DNA of 64,000 nt. Source: Lysinibacillus_B sp031181585 (GTDB lineage: Bacteria > Bacillota > Bacilli > Bacillales_A > Planococcaceae). This document shows, piece after piece, positions 50,035-58,617 of this stretch. The notes below the pieces were generated by a model. The model was not told where the DNA came from, did not search any database, and was given only the letters and a program-made list of their open reading frames with translations. The position numbers and the translations under genes were made by a program. Position 1 is the first letter of the stretch, and every line of letters starts with the position of its first letter. The DNA lies in assembly GCF_047301505.1 (NCBI RefSeq), contig NZ_CP154840.1, forward strand, positions 1,488,001 through 1,552,000, written 5' to 3'.

Positions 50035-52084
50035 TTTTATTAAGCGGAACAGCCGTAAAGTTCGGAAGGAAAACGGAGTTTACTTTGCCTCACTCGTCGT
50101 TTCGATTGTAGCGTTTTATGTCATCCTGTCACTTGGTGAACAAGATGTCATCGTCTACCTCAAAACAGTTGAAAGTGATGCGGTAGAGAGGCTGTTGCTA
50201 ATGATTCCGATACTTTATGCCGTTTCGCTGTTCTTCGTATTTTTCTTAGTGTATTTTGCGAATAGATACCAGCTGCAACAGCGCAGTCATGAATTTGGCA
50301 TGTATTTAATGATGGGAATGAAGCAAGGCAAGCTGTTTGTTATGGTTATGGGGGAGACAATGTGGAATGGTCTAGTTGCTCTTTGCATGGGTGTTCCCAT
50401 TTCGTTATTTCTAACAGAGCTGATTAACTTGGCAACTTCAAGGCTTATTGGTATGGGGATTATTGGACACGAGTTTCGTATTTCCTGGACGGGGCTGGGG
50501 TTAACAGTAGCTGGTTTTATCGTCGTGCAGGTATTGGCTGTGTTCATTCTCAGCTTAAGAATGAGCAGGAAAGAACCGGCAGATCTGCTGCATGAACAAA
50601 AGGAAAAATCGCAGCGAGTGCTTTCACCTGTATGGAGTGTTGCCAGCCTCTTTACTGGCGCAGCATTACTCGTTGGAACCATTTTCTTATGCGTTGCCTA
50701 TGGAATGGCCGTATTATATTTGCGCAGTCTTGATTATAGAATATTTGCGTTAGTCCTGCTTATAGGAATCTGCGGCACTTTCATCCTGTTTCGCGGATTG
50801 GGCAGTTTAATCGGAATAGCAGTAAAACGTAAAAGCAGTTCTTCAACCGGTTTATTTGTTTTCACGGCTAGACAGCTTCAAGAAAATGTTCTGCATCAAT
50901 GGAGTTCCCTTGCCATATCATCATTGTTGATTTTAATGGCGATGGTTTGCTTTGCATTTGGAACTTCGACTGCATTAAACAATAATGCTGCATCCAGCAG
51001 AACGGTCGACTTTACGTTTCAAGGTGTAGAAGAGGAAATTGCTGCTGCAGTAACCTCGGATAAAATAAAGCCATATGTAAATAGCTTTTACGAAATGAAA
51101 ATAGGCAGTTTTAGACCGGCTGATTCAGAGGTGTCAGAAGCTGCATATACTTTTTCCTGGTCTGGGTTAGAAGAAGCCATCTCTAAAGAAATAGATTCAG
51201 AGGAGAAAGAGAAGTTATTAAGGAACTTATCTTTTCAGGATGAGCCGTATTTCATTTCACTTTCCAGTTATAATGCAATGCTAACGTCTATCGGCAAAGC
51301 CCCTATTAAATTACGGGATGATGAAGCTGCCATGTATTCTGATGAAGATTATTCAAGCTCGTATGATATATTAAAGAGGGCATTACACAATAATCCAGCG
51401 ATACGTATAGGTGAAAAACAGTATGAATTAACGTCGACACTGAATACAAATAACTTCGTTGCAGACAGAGCAATTACGCTAACGTATGCACTTATTGTAC
51501 CTGATGCTGTTTATGATAAAGCGATTGGAATTTCTCAGGATCCATGGCTATGGAATATGACGTTAAATAATGAATTTGTAGAGGAAAAAGGCTTAATGCA
51601 GGCGATGTATGAAGTGGAACAGCTGATGAATACATTTGGCTTAGACTATGAAAGCTACCTTTCCAGCATAGGAAGGCAGCTGTTTTATACAGTGGCAGGA
51701 AGCTATACAACATTTTATCTAGGCATAATGTTTCTGATTATCGCCAATACGGTGCTGGGCATAAACTTTCTTATGCAGCAGCGAAGCACGAGACATAGAT
51801 ATCATACTGCAGCAATGCTGGGAGCAAGTATTGAATCACTCTGTTCATCAGCAAGGAAACAAATTTGGCTATACTTTGGCTTAGTAATTTCCGTAGCGTT
51901 AGTCAGCAGTATTTTTGGTATTTGGTCATTGTTGACTGCCTTCCCATCGATGGCCTTAAGTATAGAAAACAGCATCGTAATAGCCATTATTCTTATTTGG
52001 CTTATTGTGTTTGAGCTTTGTTATATATGGATGATTCAGCGCAAGAGTGATGAAGAAATAAAGAAACTTAGAGAGATTGAGTAG
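50024..52084 (+). CDS. BceB-like ABC transporter permease
   Basis: A 686-residue membrane protein of the BceB/FtsX type: about ten helices with a large extracellular domain (about residues 310-560) between helices 7 and 8, the hallmark of peptide-detoxification permeases that also signal to a partner kinase. Landmarks are QQRSHEFGMYLMMGMKQGKL and the C-terminal LMQQRSTRHRYHTAAMLGAS. It forms a complex with the preceding ATPase and, by family precedent, with the downstream sensor kinase. Confidence 0.88.
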   Translation: MFFDFIKRNSRKVRKENGVYFASLVVSIVAFYVILSLGEQDVIVYLKTVESDAVERLLLMIPILYAVSLFFVFFLVYFANRYQLQQRSHEFGMYLMMGMKQGKLFVMVMGETMWNGLVALCMGVPISLFLTELINLATSRLIGMGIIGHEFRISWTGLGLTVAGFIVVQVLAVFILSLRMSRKEPADLLHEQKEKSQRVLSPVWSVASLFTGAALLVGTIFLCVAYGMAVLYLRSLDYRIFALVLLIGICGTFILFRGLGSLIGIAVKRKSSSSTGLFVFTARQLQENVLHQWSSLAISSLLILMAMVCFAFGTSTALNNNAASSRTVDFTFQGVEEEIAAAVTSDKIKPYVNSFYEMKIGSFRPADSEVSEAAYTFSWSGLEEAISKEIDSEEKEKLLRNLSFQDEPYFISLSSYNAMLTSIGKAPIKLRDDEAAMYSDEDYSSSYDILKRALHNNPAIRIGEKQYELTSTLNTNNFVADRAITLTYALIVPDAVYDKAIGISQDPWLWNMTLNNEFVEEKGLMQAMYEVEQLMNTFGLDYESYLSSIGRQLFYTVAGSYTTFYLGIMFLIIANTVLGINFLMQQRSTRHRYHTAAMLGASIESLCSSARKQIWLYFGLVISVALVSSIFGIWSLLTAFPSMALSIENSIVIAIILIWLIVFELCYIWMIQRKSDEEIKKLREIE

Positions 52085-52094
52085 GAGTGAAATC

Positions 52095-52772
52095 ATGGCA
52101 AAGATCGTCATAGTGGAGGACGACGTGTTCCTGCGTGAAGAGCTGCAAAATATAGTAGAGAAGGAGGGATACTCTGTAGAGAGTATCTCTTCTTTTGATA
52201 CGCCGGTGGAAGATATTATGGCTGCCGCGCCCTTGCTAATACTACTGGATTTAAATTTACCAAACCTATCTGGGTTTCAAATCTGCCGCGCATTGAAGGC
52301 TAGAGGAATAGGACCGATTTTAGTGCTGACTTCCCGTAATCAGCTTCGTGATGAGCTGCATGCATTGGAATTAGGTGCGGATGATTATTTAACGAAGCCA
52401 TGTCATCCGAAACGGCTCATTGCCAGAATTCAGAAACTGCAGCACCTCTATGCAAATATGCAGGTTCTTTTAGATGCTGGTGATTTTCAGATGGATGAGA
52501 GGACAAATATGCTGTATGCTGGCCGCCGCTCCATTTCATTATCGGAAAATGAAGGAATGATTATGAAGCTTTTAGTGACACGTGCACCTGCAGTAGTGAG
52601 TAAGGAAGAGCTGTTTAACCAGTTATGGGGAAGCAGCGACTATGTCGATGAAAATATATTACAAGTAAATATGACGAGACTACGTAAAACGCTTGGTGAA
52701 GTTGGTCTGTCAAATCGAATCAAAACAGTCAGAGGAGTCGGCTATCAATTAGTGGGTGGTGACTCCCAGTGA
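52095..52772 (+). CDS. BceR-like response regulator
   Basis: A 225-residue OmpR-type regulator with receiver acidic pair E8-D9-D10, phosphoacceptor D52 (LLDLNLPNLSG), TSRNQLRDEL and DDYLTKP, and a winged-helix output domain (SENEGMIMKLLVTR...VRGVGYQL). ATG 52095 has AGGAGTG upstream; the frame from 52077 overlaps the permease gene. It overlaps the kinase gene by 4 nt (GTGA). Confidence 0.9.
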   Translation: MAKIVIVEDDVFLREELQNIVEKEGYSVESISSFDTPVEDIMAAAPLLILLDLNLPNLSGFQICRALKARGIGPILVLTSRNQLRDELHALELGADDYLTKPCHPKRLIARIQKLQHLYANMQVLLDAGDFQMDERTNMLYAGRRSISLSENEGMIMKLLVTRAPAVVSKEELFNQLWGSSDYVDENILQVNMTRLRKTLGEVGLSNRIKTVRGVGYQLVGGDSQ

Positions 52773-53800
52773 AGATAAAAGATTGGCTGACGATCTTAAA
52801 GCAGTCAAGGATTTGGATAATACTACTCTGTATCAATAATGCTTTTTTTATTTTTCTGGCGTGGGCAGCATATCCCGAAACATTTTGGCTTTTAGTAGGC
52901 ACCATGATTGTTTTTTCAATTGCAAGTATTGCGGCAGGCATGTTATTTGTCTGGAAAGGAAAGGCGAAGCAAGACAAAGTATTTTATAAATTCTTAAGAG
53001 AGCCTTCACCGGAGCACGAAGAGGCGTTGATACAATCCATTGGTGAAATACATAAAGAAGAGGTCAATGCTTTGGCCAGTAAACTACGCACGCTCCATGA
53101 CCAGCTGGACGAGGTGAAATTACAGTCGCTCGATTATGAAGAATTTATCGAAAGCTGGGTTCATGAGATCAAGACACCTATTTCTTTAGTCAACTTTGTT
53201 TTGCAAAACCGGAAAGAAGAAATGTCGGAGTTGGTATATCAACGACTTGAGCATGCAAGGATTACGGTCAATGATCATGTCGAACGGATACTATTTTATG
53301 CAAGACTGCAGGCTGCTCATGTTGACTATAAACTGGAGAGAGTCTCGCTCAACCTTTGCTGTGAGGATGTACTGCTGGAGCTTCAGTCATTACTGGATGA
53401 AAAAGAAGTGAAAGTCATACCCCAGCTGAAAGATGTGCCGGTCGTGTCGGATGAAAAGGCGCTCCAGTTTATTCTCACGCAAATACTTGTCAATGCAGTT
53501 AAATACGCCGACGAAAAAAGGGATAGTTTTATCTGGCTAAAAACGGGTTTTGATAGCATGAAGAATCGAAATTTTTTACGGATAACCGATAATGGAATCG
53601 GAGTTCTTCATTCTGATCTTCCGTTTATTTTTGATAAAGGATTTACAGGAGATCATCCAAGCAGAAAACAGTCTACCGGGATAGGGCTGTATCTTGTAAA
53701 GAAATTATGCGATGAATTGCAGATTGAAATTGAAGTTGAATCTGAATACGAGAAGGAATTTACTATTCAATTTCTATTTCCGAAAGTTGAAGGCCGGTAA
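52769..53800 (+). CDS. BceS-like intramembrane-sensing histidine kinase
   Basis: A 343-residue kinase with two helices (about 17-34 and 39-61) joined by only a few outer residues, the mark of BceS-type kinases that have no sensor domain and read the transporter's state. H-box SWVHEIKTPISL with H132, N-box QILVNAVKYA and G-box STGIGLYLVKKLCDEL. GTG start. The order transporter-then-regulators is the reverse of B. subtilis bceRS-bceAB. Confidence 0.9.
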   Translation: MKIKDWLTILKQSRIWIILLCINNAFFIFLAWAAYPETFWLLVGTMIVFSIASIAAGMLFVWKGKAKQDKVFYKFLREPSPEHEEALIQSIGEIHKEEVNALASKLRTLHDQLDEVKLQSLDYEEFIESWVHEIKTPISLVNFVLQNRKEEMSELVYQRLEHARITVNDHVERILFYARLQAAHVDYKLERVSLNLCCEDVLLELQSLLDEKEVKVIPQLKDVPVVSDEKALQFILTQILVNAVKYADEKRDSFIWLKTGFDSMKNRNFLRITDNGIGVLHSDLPFIFDKGFTGDHPSRKQSTGIGLYLVKKLCDELQIEIEVESEYEKEFTIQFLFPKVEGR

Positions 53801-53934
53801 AGAGTAATAAGGAGGAGACTTGTGTCTTACCTGATCGAAGCATTGGTTGAAGAATGAATGAAATACTTATCTGTCATTTTAGATGGTGAGGATTACATTT
53901 ATTATACTAAAAATAACAACTGTATTGTTTACGG

Positions 53935-53958
53935 TGAACCGTATCACAAACGATGCGG
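53935..53958 (+). repeat. Copy 3 of dispersed GAACCGTAT motif
   Basis: TGAACCGTATCACAAACGAT followed by GCGG. It aligns with the copy at 5731 over its whole length, including the trailing ATGCG. Confidence 0.45.
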
Positions 53959-54012
53959 CGTTATATTTTTGAAGTAATTACATTGATTAACTGTTTAAAT
54001 TACTCACCTTCT

Positions 54013-54039
54013 AAAACGGCAGTAGCATTGCCGTTTTTT
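54013..54039 (+). terminator. Intrinsic terminator downstream of the bce-like operon
   Basis: A 9-bp stem AAAACGGCA / TGCCGTTTT with a 7-nt loop, then more T. Confidence 0.85.
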
Positions 54040-54195
54040 GTATTCCCCAGTTCATCATTTCAGCGTCACCTGTGAAGATTATTATTTAGGAGTAATTTAA
54101 TTTATTAATAGCTCTAATGACAATAGACTTGTTTCAGAGAATATATTTGTACTGCATGGAATCCTTAAACTTAGTTGTTATCTATATTCCCTAGT

Positions 54196-54240
54196 AATAT
54201 ACAAGTAGTGTTGACAATTTGTCAACACTACTTGTATATT
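54196..54240. promoter_or_regulatory. 45-bp palindrome containing mirrored promoters
   Basis: Two 22-nt arms, perfectly complementary, meet at a single T. Each arm contains TTGACA near the centre and its partner TATATT at the far end of the opposite arm. On the plus strand this gives TTGACA (54211-54216), an 18-nt spacer and TATATT (54235-54240), 34 nt before ATG 54274. By symmetry the same promoter exists on the minus strand. An XRE regulator gene follows, so it is a probable autoregulatory operator. Confidence 0.7.
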
Positions 54241-54273
54241 GGGGTAACAGAAAAAGTAGAAAGGATAGACAAT

Positions 54274-54909
54274 ATGCTAGAGAAAAGCAAGGAAATAGGC
54301 CCGATATTGAGGGAGTTACTTCAAAAACAGTCATTATCGATGAGGAAATTGAGTCAGCTGACAGGTATTGATCTGGCAATCATTTCGAAGATCATCAATG
54401 GAAAACGAAAAGCAACCCCTGAACACCTGCAGCGGTTTGCAGAAAAACTTAACGTTCCCCTTTCTGCATTATATGAGGCAGCAGGTTATCCAGTTGTCCA
54501 GAAACACTCAGACCTGAATGATTCGGTTGCCCAAATTCAATCGATCCTGAAATCCTCTAACTTAGTAGATAGAGAGTTTTGTCTTGAAGATTTGAACCAA
54601 GAGTTAGAAAGGTATCAAAATCTCTCGTTGACAAAAGAGGGGGCTGAGGCCGTTCATATTCAGTTTGATGAGAAGATAGAAAAGGTTGGGAGTATTGGCC
54701 CCTTCATTCATAATTTAAAGGATATGTATGAGCGATTTATATGGAAAAAAGGGACTAAAATGGAACTGGCAATGATTGGGGGAGCACTCCTGTATTTCAT
54801 TTCAGCTGTAGACTGTCTCCCGGACTATCTATTTCCAGTAGGGTACTTAGATGATGCTGTTGTTATTCACTGGGTGATGAATACGTTGCAGCTAAAAAAT
54901 TATCAATAA
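54274..54909 (+). CDS. XRE regulator fused to DUF1232 (YkvA-like) domain
   Basis: A 211-residue protein. Residues 8-66 form an XRE helix-turn-helix (ILRELLQKQSLSMRKLSQLT, IISKIINGKRKATPEHLQRF). The middle is helical. Residues from about 150 form a DUF1232/YkvA-like segment with a hydrophobic hairpin (AMIGGALLYFISAVDCLPDYLFPVGYLDDAVVIHWVMNTL), which usually sits in the membrane. It may thus be a membrane-associated repressor. ATG 54274 has AAAGGATAG upstream. It is followed by an LCP gene 16 nt later. Confidence 0.8.
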   Translation: MLEKSKEIGPILRELLQKQSLSMRKLSQLTGIDLAIISKIINGKRKATPEHLQRFAEKLNVPLSALYEAAGYPVVQKHSDLNDSVAQIQSILKSSNLVDREFCLEDLNQELERYQNLSLTKEGAEAVHIQFDEKIEKVGSIGPFIHNLKDMYERFIWKKGTKMELAMIGGALLYFISAVDCLPDYLFPVGYLDDAVVIHWVMNTLQLKNYQ

Positions 54910-54925
54910 GAGGATTGAATAAAAA

Positions 54926-55903
54926 ATGAACACACAAAAGAGACAAAAACGTACAAAACGGAAAAAAAAAAGTTTTTTTCAAATAGCCTTTATCTTTATG
55001 GTAGGAATTGCAGTAGCTGCCGGTTATTTTGTCTACCAGTTTCAATCTGGCGTGAGCATGGCAGAAGAAGTTGAAGGTGGTCGACAGGAGTATGATTTCA
55101 ACGGGGTGAAGAATCTCGATAAGATTAATGTTCTGCTGTTAGGGGTTGATGCACGGCCTGACGAAGAAAGGTCACGCACTGATTCCATCATGGTCGCACA
55201 ATATAACCCAAAAGATGGAACGGCAAAGGTTATTTCTATTATGCGGGATATTTACACTGAGATACCTGGATATAAAAATTATAAAATGAATACAGCCTTC
55301 TTTCTTGGCGGACCGGAACTGTTGAGGGAAACGTTAAAAATGGATTTTGACCTGGACATAGAGTATTACGCCCTAATTGATTTTGCTGGGTTTGAAAAAA
55401 TGGTCGATGTCCTTGCCCCTGATGGCATAGAGATTGACGTTGAGAAGGAAATGTCAGCAAACATTGGCGTTTCCCTTGAGCCAGGGCTTCAAAAACTAAA
55501 TGGGAAGGAATTATTGGGATATGCCCGTTTCCGCAAGGATGCCGAAGCTGATTTTGGCCGCGTCAGACGCCAGCAGCAAGTCATCAACGCTATGAGGGAC
55601 GAGCTTCTAAGCGCGAGCAGTGTTGTGAAGCTTCCGAAAATGATTGGGGTAGTGAAGCCTTATGTCCAAACGAACCTTGATGGAGGAGACTTACTTGATA
55701 TAGTTAAGAGTATTGCTTTTCAACGCCCTCAGACAGTAGAGAGTTTGACTATTCCAGTTGAGGGCTCCTATACTGACGAGTGGTATGAAGGTGTGGGCCT
55801 AGCTCTTACTATTGATTTTGAGGAGAATAAACAGGCAATCGAAGAATTTTTAGCAGATAATCCATCCCTACAGGAGACCGGAGAAGCCACTCCCAACGAG
55901 TGA
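54926..55903 (+). CDS. LytR-CpsA-Psr (LCP) family cell-wall ligase
   Basis: A 325-residue type II membrane protein: basic start, one transmembrane helix (about 18-38), then an extracellular LCP domain with the conserved NVLLLGVDARPDEERSRTDSIMV, the VISIMRDIYTEIPGY arginine segment, and the pyrophosphate-binding LLGYARFRKDAEADFGRVRRQQQV. LCP enzymes attach teichoic acids and other glycopolymers to peptidoglycan. AAGAGGATTG precedes ATG 54926. It is co-transcribed with the XRE-DUF1232 gene and a broken rodA/ftsW. Confidence 0.9.
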   Translation: MNTQKRQKRTKRKKKSFFQIAFIFMVGIAVAAGYFVYQFQSGVSMAEEVEGGRQEYDFNGVKNLDKINVLLLGVDARPDEERSRTDSIMVAQYNPKDGTAKVISIMRDIYTEIPGYKNYKMNTAFFLGGPELLRETLKMDFDLDIEYYALIDFAGFEKMVDVLAPDGIEIDVEKEMSANIGVSLEPGLQKLNGKELLGYARFRKDAEADFGRVRRQQQVINAMRDELLSASSVVKLPKMIGVVKPYVQTNLDGGDLLDIVKSIAFQRPQTVESLTIPVEGSYTDEWYEGVGLALTIDFEENKQAIEEFLADNPSLQETGEATPNE

Positions 55904-55944
55904 GAAGATTAGGAAAAAAAGAGGGGAAACAGGAGTAATTTATC

Positions 55945-56564
55945 ATGGAGAATACTTATTTGAAAAAGTTGGATAAATCTGTCCTGTTCATCATAGGCGT
56001 TTTCAGTATCCTAAGTATTCTTTTTATCTACAGCAGCCAGGGAACAGGCCACTACGGAGAACAAAATTTTGCCCTCCAGCAGGGAGGTAGCTACCTAATC
56101 GGTTTTGGTCTGTTGATTGCGGTTGCTTATCTCAATCCCGAACAGCTTGAACGGAGTGCATGACCATTTTATGGGGTTAACGGCTATTGTTCTTCTTCCT
56201 TTGATGCCCCAAGAGATTGCACCATCCATATTAGGGGCATCAAAGGTGGTATCCACTACCCCTGGTAGGTTCGATACAGCCTTCCGAATTTTTTGAAATC
56301 GCTTTACTGCTAGTGGTAAGCAGTATTGCCCACCTGCATAACCTACATATTCAAGAGAGGACAAGTGGGACGGGTATCCTGTTAATTTGCAAAGTCATGC
56401 TGGTTACACTCATCCCCTCCATATTTGTTTACCAGCAACCTGATAGTGGCATGGTGATCCTTTACTTGGTCGGGAGCATCACCGTCCTTTTTTATCCGGT
56501 ATTCAAAGGAAGATCCTTGCGGCAGCGGTGGCTATTTCAGTTGCTGGAACCTCGATTTTAGAGA
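55945..56564 (+). pseudogene. Broken RodA/FtsW-family gene
   Basis: Frame one, from ATG 55945, reads LDKSVLFIIGVFSILSILFI and continues to YLNPEQLERSA, then TGA at 56161. The same protein resumes in other frames: HFMGLTAIVLLPLMPQEIAP (SILGASKVVSTTPGRFDTAF), then SSIAHLHNLHIQERTSGTGI, KVMLVTLIPSIFVYQQPDSG and KGRSL before the stop at 56562. This is the N-terminal half of a SEDS glycosyltransferase (RodA/FtsW/SpoVE) with at least two frame changes and no C-terminal half. It lies 41 nt after the LCP gene, so the operon once joined an LCP and a SEDS protein. Confidence 0.75.
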
Positions 56565-57141
56565 TGCAACCAATTCAGTAATTTTTTTACTATATAGTTA
56601 AGGGGAAGTAATAGATTATAAAAGAAGATCATCAAATGAATGATCAAAAAATCATTCATCTGATTTAGATTTCAGTCATCCATGGCTTCAACCAATTTGT
56701 GTTGATAAACATAGCCAAAAATTTCACTCAGACGATTGCATAGACTATTTTCCAGGAGCTGCAATTCAAGTCAAACCGTAAGAATTGCATGGAGAAATTT
56801 TATGTAAGCGGCCAAATGGTAAAGTTTCGAAGTAAGTATATAATTTGAATGCAAAATCTATAAGGAGAAGAAAGTCATTCGTCGGGAGTTTTACAATTGG
56901 CAAAGCTTTTTTGGTTCTATGAATGGTTTGAAAGAAAATTGAAGTAGGATACCTTGCTGGAAAACGTGCTTCCGATATCGATGCGGCGTGGCAGAATCAA
57001 ATAACATCCATAGGTGTTCTTTTTGTTTCACACATGAAAGCGAGCTAGAGTAAGCTTATTACGTTGAGGGTGGTTTAAATGATAACTTCTCTTTGATTGT
57101 GAGCAATAAAGTTTCTGTCGAGTATTTTCAAATTTCTAAGG
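56565..57141 (+). other. Gene-free stretch with probable coding relics
   Basis: Short frames such as RREFYNWQSFFGSMNGLKEN (about 56877-56943), VAESNNIHRCSFCFTHESEL (about 56990) and IVSNKVSVEYFQIS (about 57097) run one after another with stops or shifts between them, as in a decayed gene. The CSFC motif hints at a metal-binding or treble-clef protein. No family is assigned. Confidence 0.3.
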
Positions 57142-57172
57142 GGCAGTCTGGAAAGCAAGTTTCCAGACTGCC
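57142..57172 (-). terminator. Terminator of the regulator gene
   Basis: A 13-bp perfect stem GGCAGTCTGGAAA / TTTCCAGACTGCC with a 5-nt loop, 6 nt past the stop at 57178. The minus-strand T-tail is weak. Confidence 0.7.
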
Positions 57173-57177
57173 TCTTA

Positions 57178-58467
57178 CTAATATAATTTAATTTGATAAT
57201 ATTTTTTCGGACGTCCGCGATTGGTGGAAGAGGTGCTTGGTAATTCATCGGCTAAATTTTTTTCGTGAAGATGCTTTAAGATTCGATTGGCAGATCGTAC
57301 AGTAATCCCTAAATGTGTACTTAGCAGTTCTCCGCTGACGATAGGAGTCGTGAGTTTCTCCAGCATGGCTTCGATTTTTTGCAGCTGCAATAAAGGGATA
57401 TCATATGCGGCGCTTAAATTTTTTAAATATTGCTGCTTTTCATTATCGAATTGTAACAAAGTTCCGTATAACAAAGGACCTATTTCTCGTCCATTTTCAA
57501 TAATATAACCTTGTGTTTCCTTTGAAGAGCAGAGAGTGGCGGCCTTTTTAGCAAACGCCTGACTCTCGAATAGAGAGTTGCCGACTCCCCATCCTATTTT
57601 GACAGGAAACGATAGCTTATCATCTAAAAAATCAACTAAATGGCAACGTGTACAATTATTTGTTGTAGTCAAAAAATATTTATACGTCGTGATCACTGCA
57701 ATAGAAGAAGCTTCGCGATGTACGATAAAAGAGTTAGGATGCAGCTGTTTGAAATCTAGAATTGCTTTATATAAGGCGATCTGCCGATACTCTAATTCAT
57801 CGATATTGGCTTTGTCTATAGGAATTAAAATGTGCACAACAACAACTTTGTTTTGTTTAAGCTGTAGCTGATTCACTAGATTATCCAGCGTTAATTGCAT
57901 TGCATAAAGTGATGGATACAGCGCGATAAATGGTATATTGTACCTGGCCAATCGATCGCGCATTTCAGCAATGCGTGTAAAGCTCAAATCTACCTTATTT
58001 TCATTATGTAATTGGATATGCCAATCAGCTGCTTTATCGATAATATCGACACTTGCAAACTCGTTCATTGTTTGACTAAAAAGGTAAGGCTTTTTTCCTA
58101 TCGACCATTCATGAATGCCAAGATAGCCATTTTCTTCATAGCAGAAGTCAATGGCGATACGATTCATCGCAATTTTCTTCTCATAAAACAACTCGGTTAA
58201 GGCACGGTAAAAATCACGTTCTGAAATATCGAAATAAAGCATTGGCATAGCTGTTTTTTGAAAATGTGTTTGAGCAAAAAAATAGGGAATTTGTCCGCTG
58301 AAAAGTGCTCCGTCTCCTGCAGTTAAATGCTCCTCTAAAAGCATATATAACTCCTCAAAATCTGTATAAGCATAATAGTGAAATTCGCACAAAGAAGGCT
58401 TCATTTCTTCAAGCCGTTGTACCCACGGAAGGGAAAGTTCAGCAGTGAAAACATTAACTGTATACAT
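57178..58467 (-). CDS. Transcriptional regulator of unrecognised family with C-terminal winged helix
   Basis: A 429-residue cytoplasmic protein. The first 200 residues are an unassigned sensor-like part. The centre (KVVVVHILIPIDKANIDE ... FPVKIGWGVGNSLFESQAFA) has the strand pattern and G-G-x-S loop of degenerate GGDEF-like domains in CdaR/PucR-type regulators. The last 75 residues form a winged helix (SGELLSTHLGITVRSANRIL, STNRGRPKKYYQI). It is divergent from the abgT and amidohydrolase genes with a 150-nt gap, so it is their likely regulator. Confidence 0.65.
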   Translation of the reverse strand: MYTVNVFTAELSLPWVQRLEEMKPSLCEFHYYAYTDFEELYMLLEEHLTAGDGALFSGQIPYFFAQTHFQKTAMPMLYFDISERDFYRALTELFYEKKIAMNRIAIDFCYEENGYLGIHEWSIGKKPYLFSQTMNEFASVDIIDKAADWHIQLHNENKVDLSFTRIAEMRDRLARYNIPFIALYPSLYAMQLTLDNLVNQLQLKQNKVVVVHILIPIDKANIDELEYRQIALYKAILDFKQLHPNSFIVHREASSIAVITTYKYFLTTTNNCTRCHLVDFLDDKLSFPVKIGWGVGNSLFESQAFAKKAATLCSSKETQGYIIENGREIGPLLYGTLLQFDNEKQQYLKNLSAAYDIPLLQLQKIEAMLEKLTTPIVSGELLSTHLGITVRSANRILKHLHEKNLADELPSTSSTNRGRPKKYYQIKLY

Positions 58468-58617
58468 ATATCTATCTCCTTAAATATTAAATAAATATTG
58501 CAAATAATCAGAAACTATGGTTTCGTTGTATAAAGGACATGCATTTTTTATGTCTTAAAATGATAGCAGTAAATTTTAAAATATCACTCTACTAAAGTAT
58601 AAAAGGAGATGAGATTT

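Larger units (their letters stand above)
53801..54195 (+). other. Intergenic stretch with small frames, repeat and terminator
   Basis: GGAGGAGACTT leads into GTG 53822 with only 10 codons. A second frame, ATG 53858 to TAA 53977, encodes 39 residues (MKYLSVILDGEDYIYYTKNN, then GEPYHKRCGVIF) and has no binding site. It includes a copy of the dispersed motif. It may be a relic of a small gene. Confidence 0.3.
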
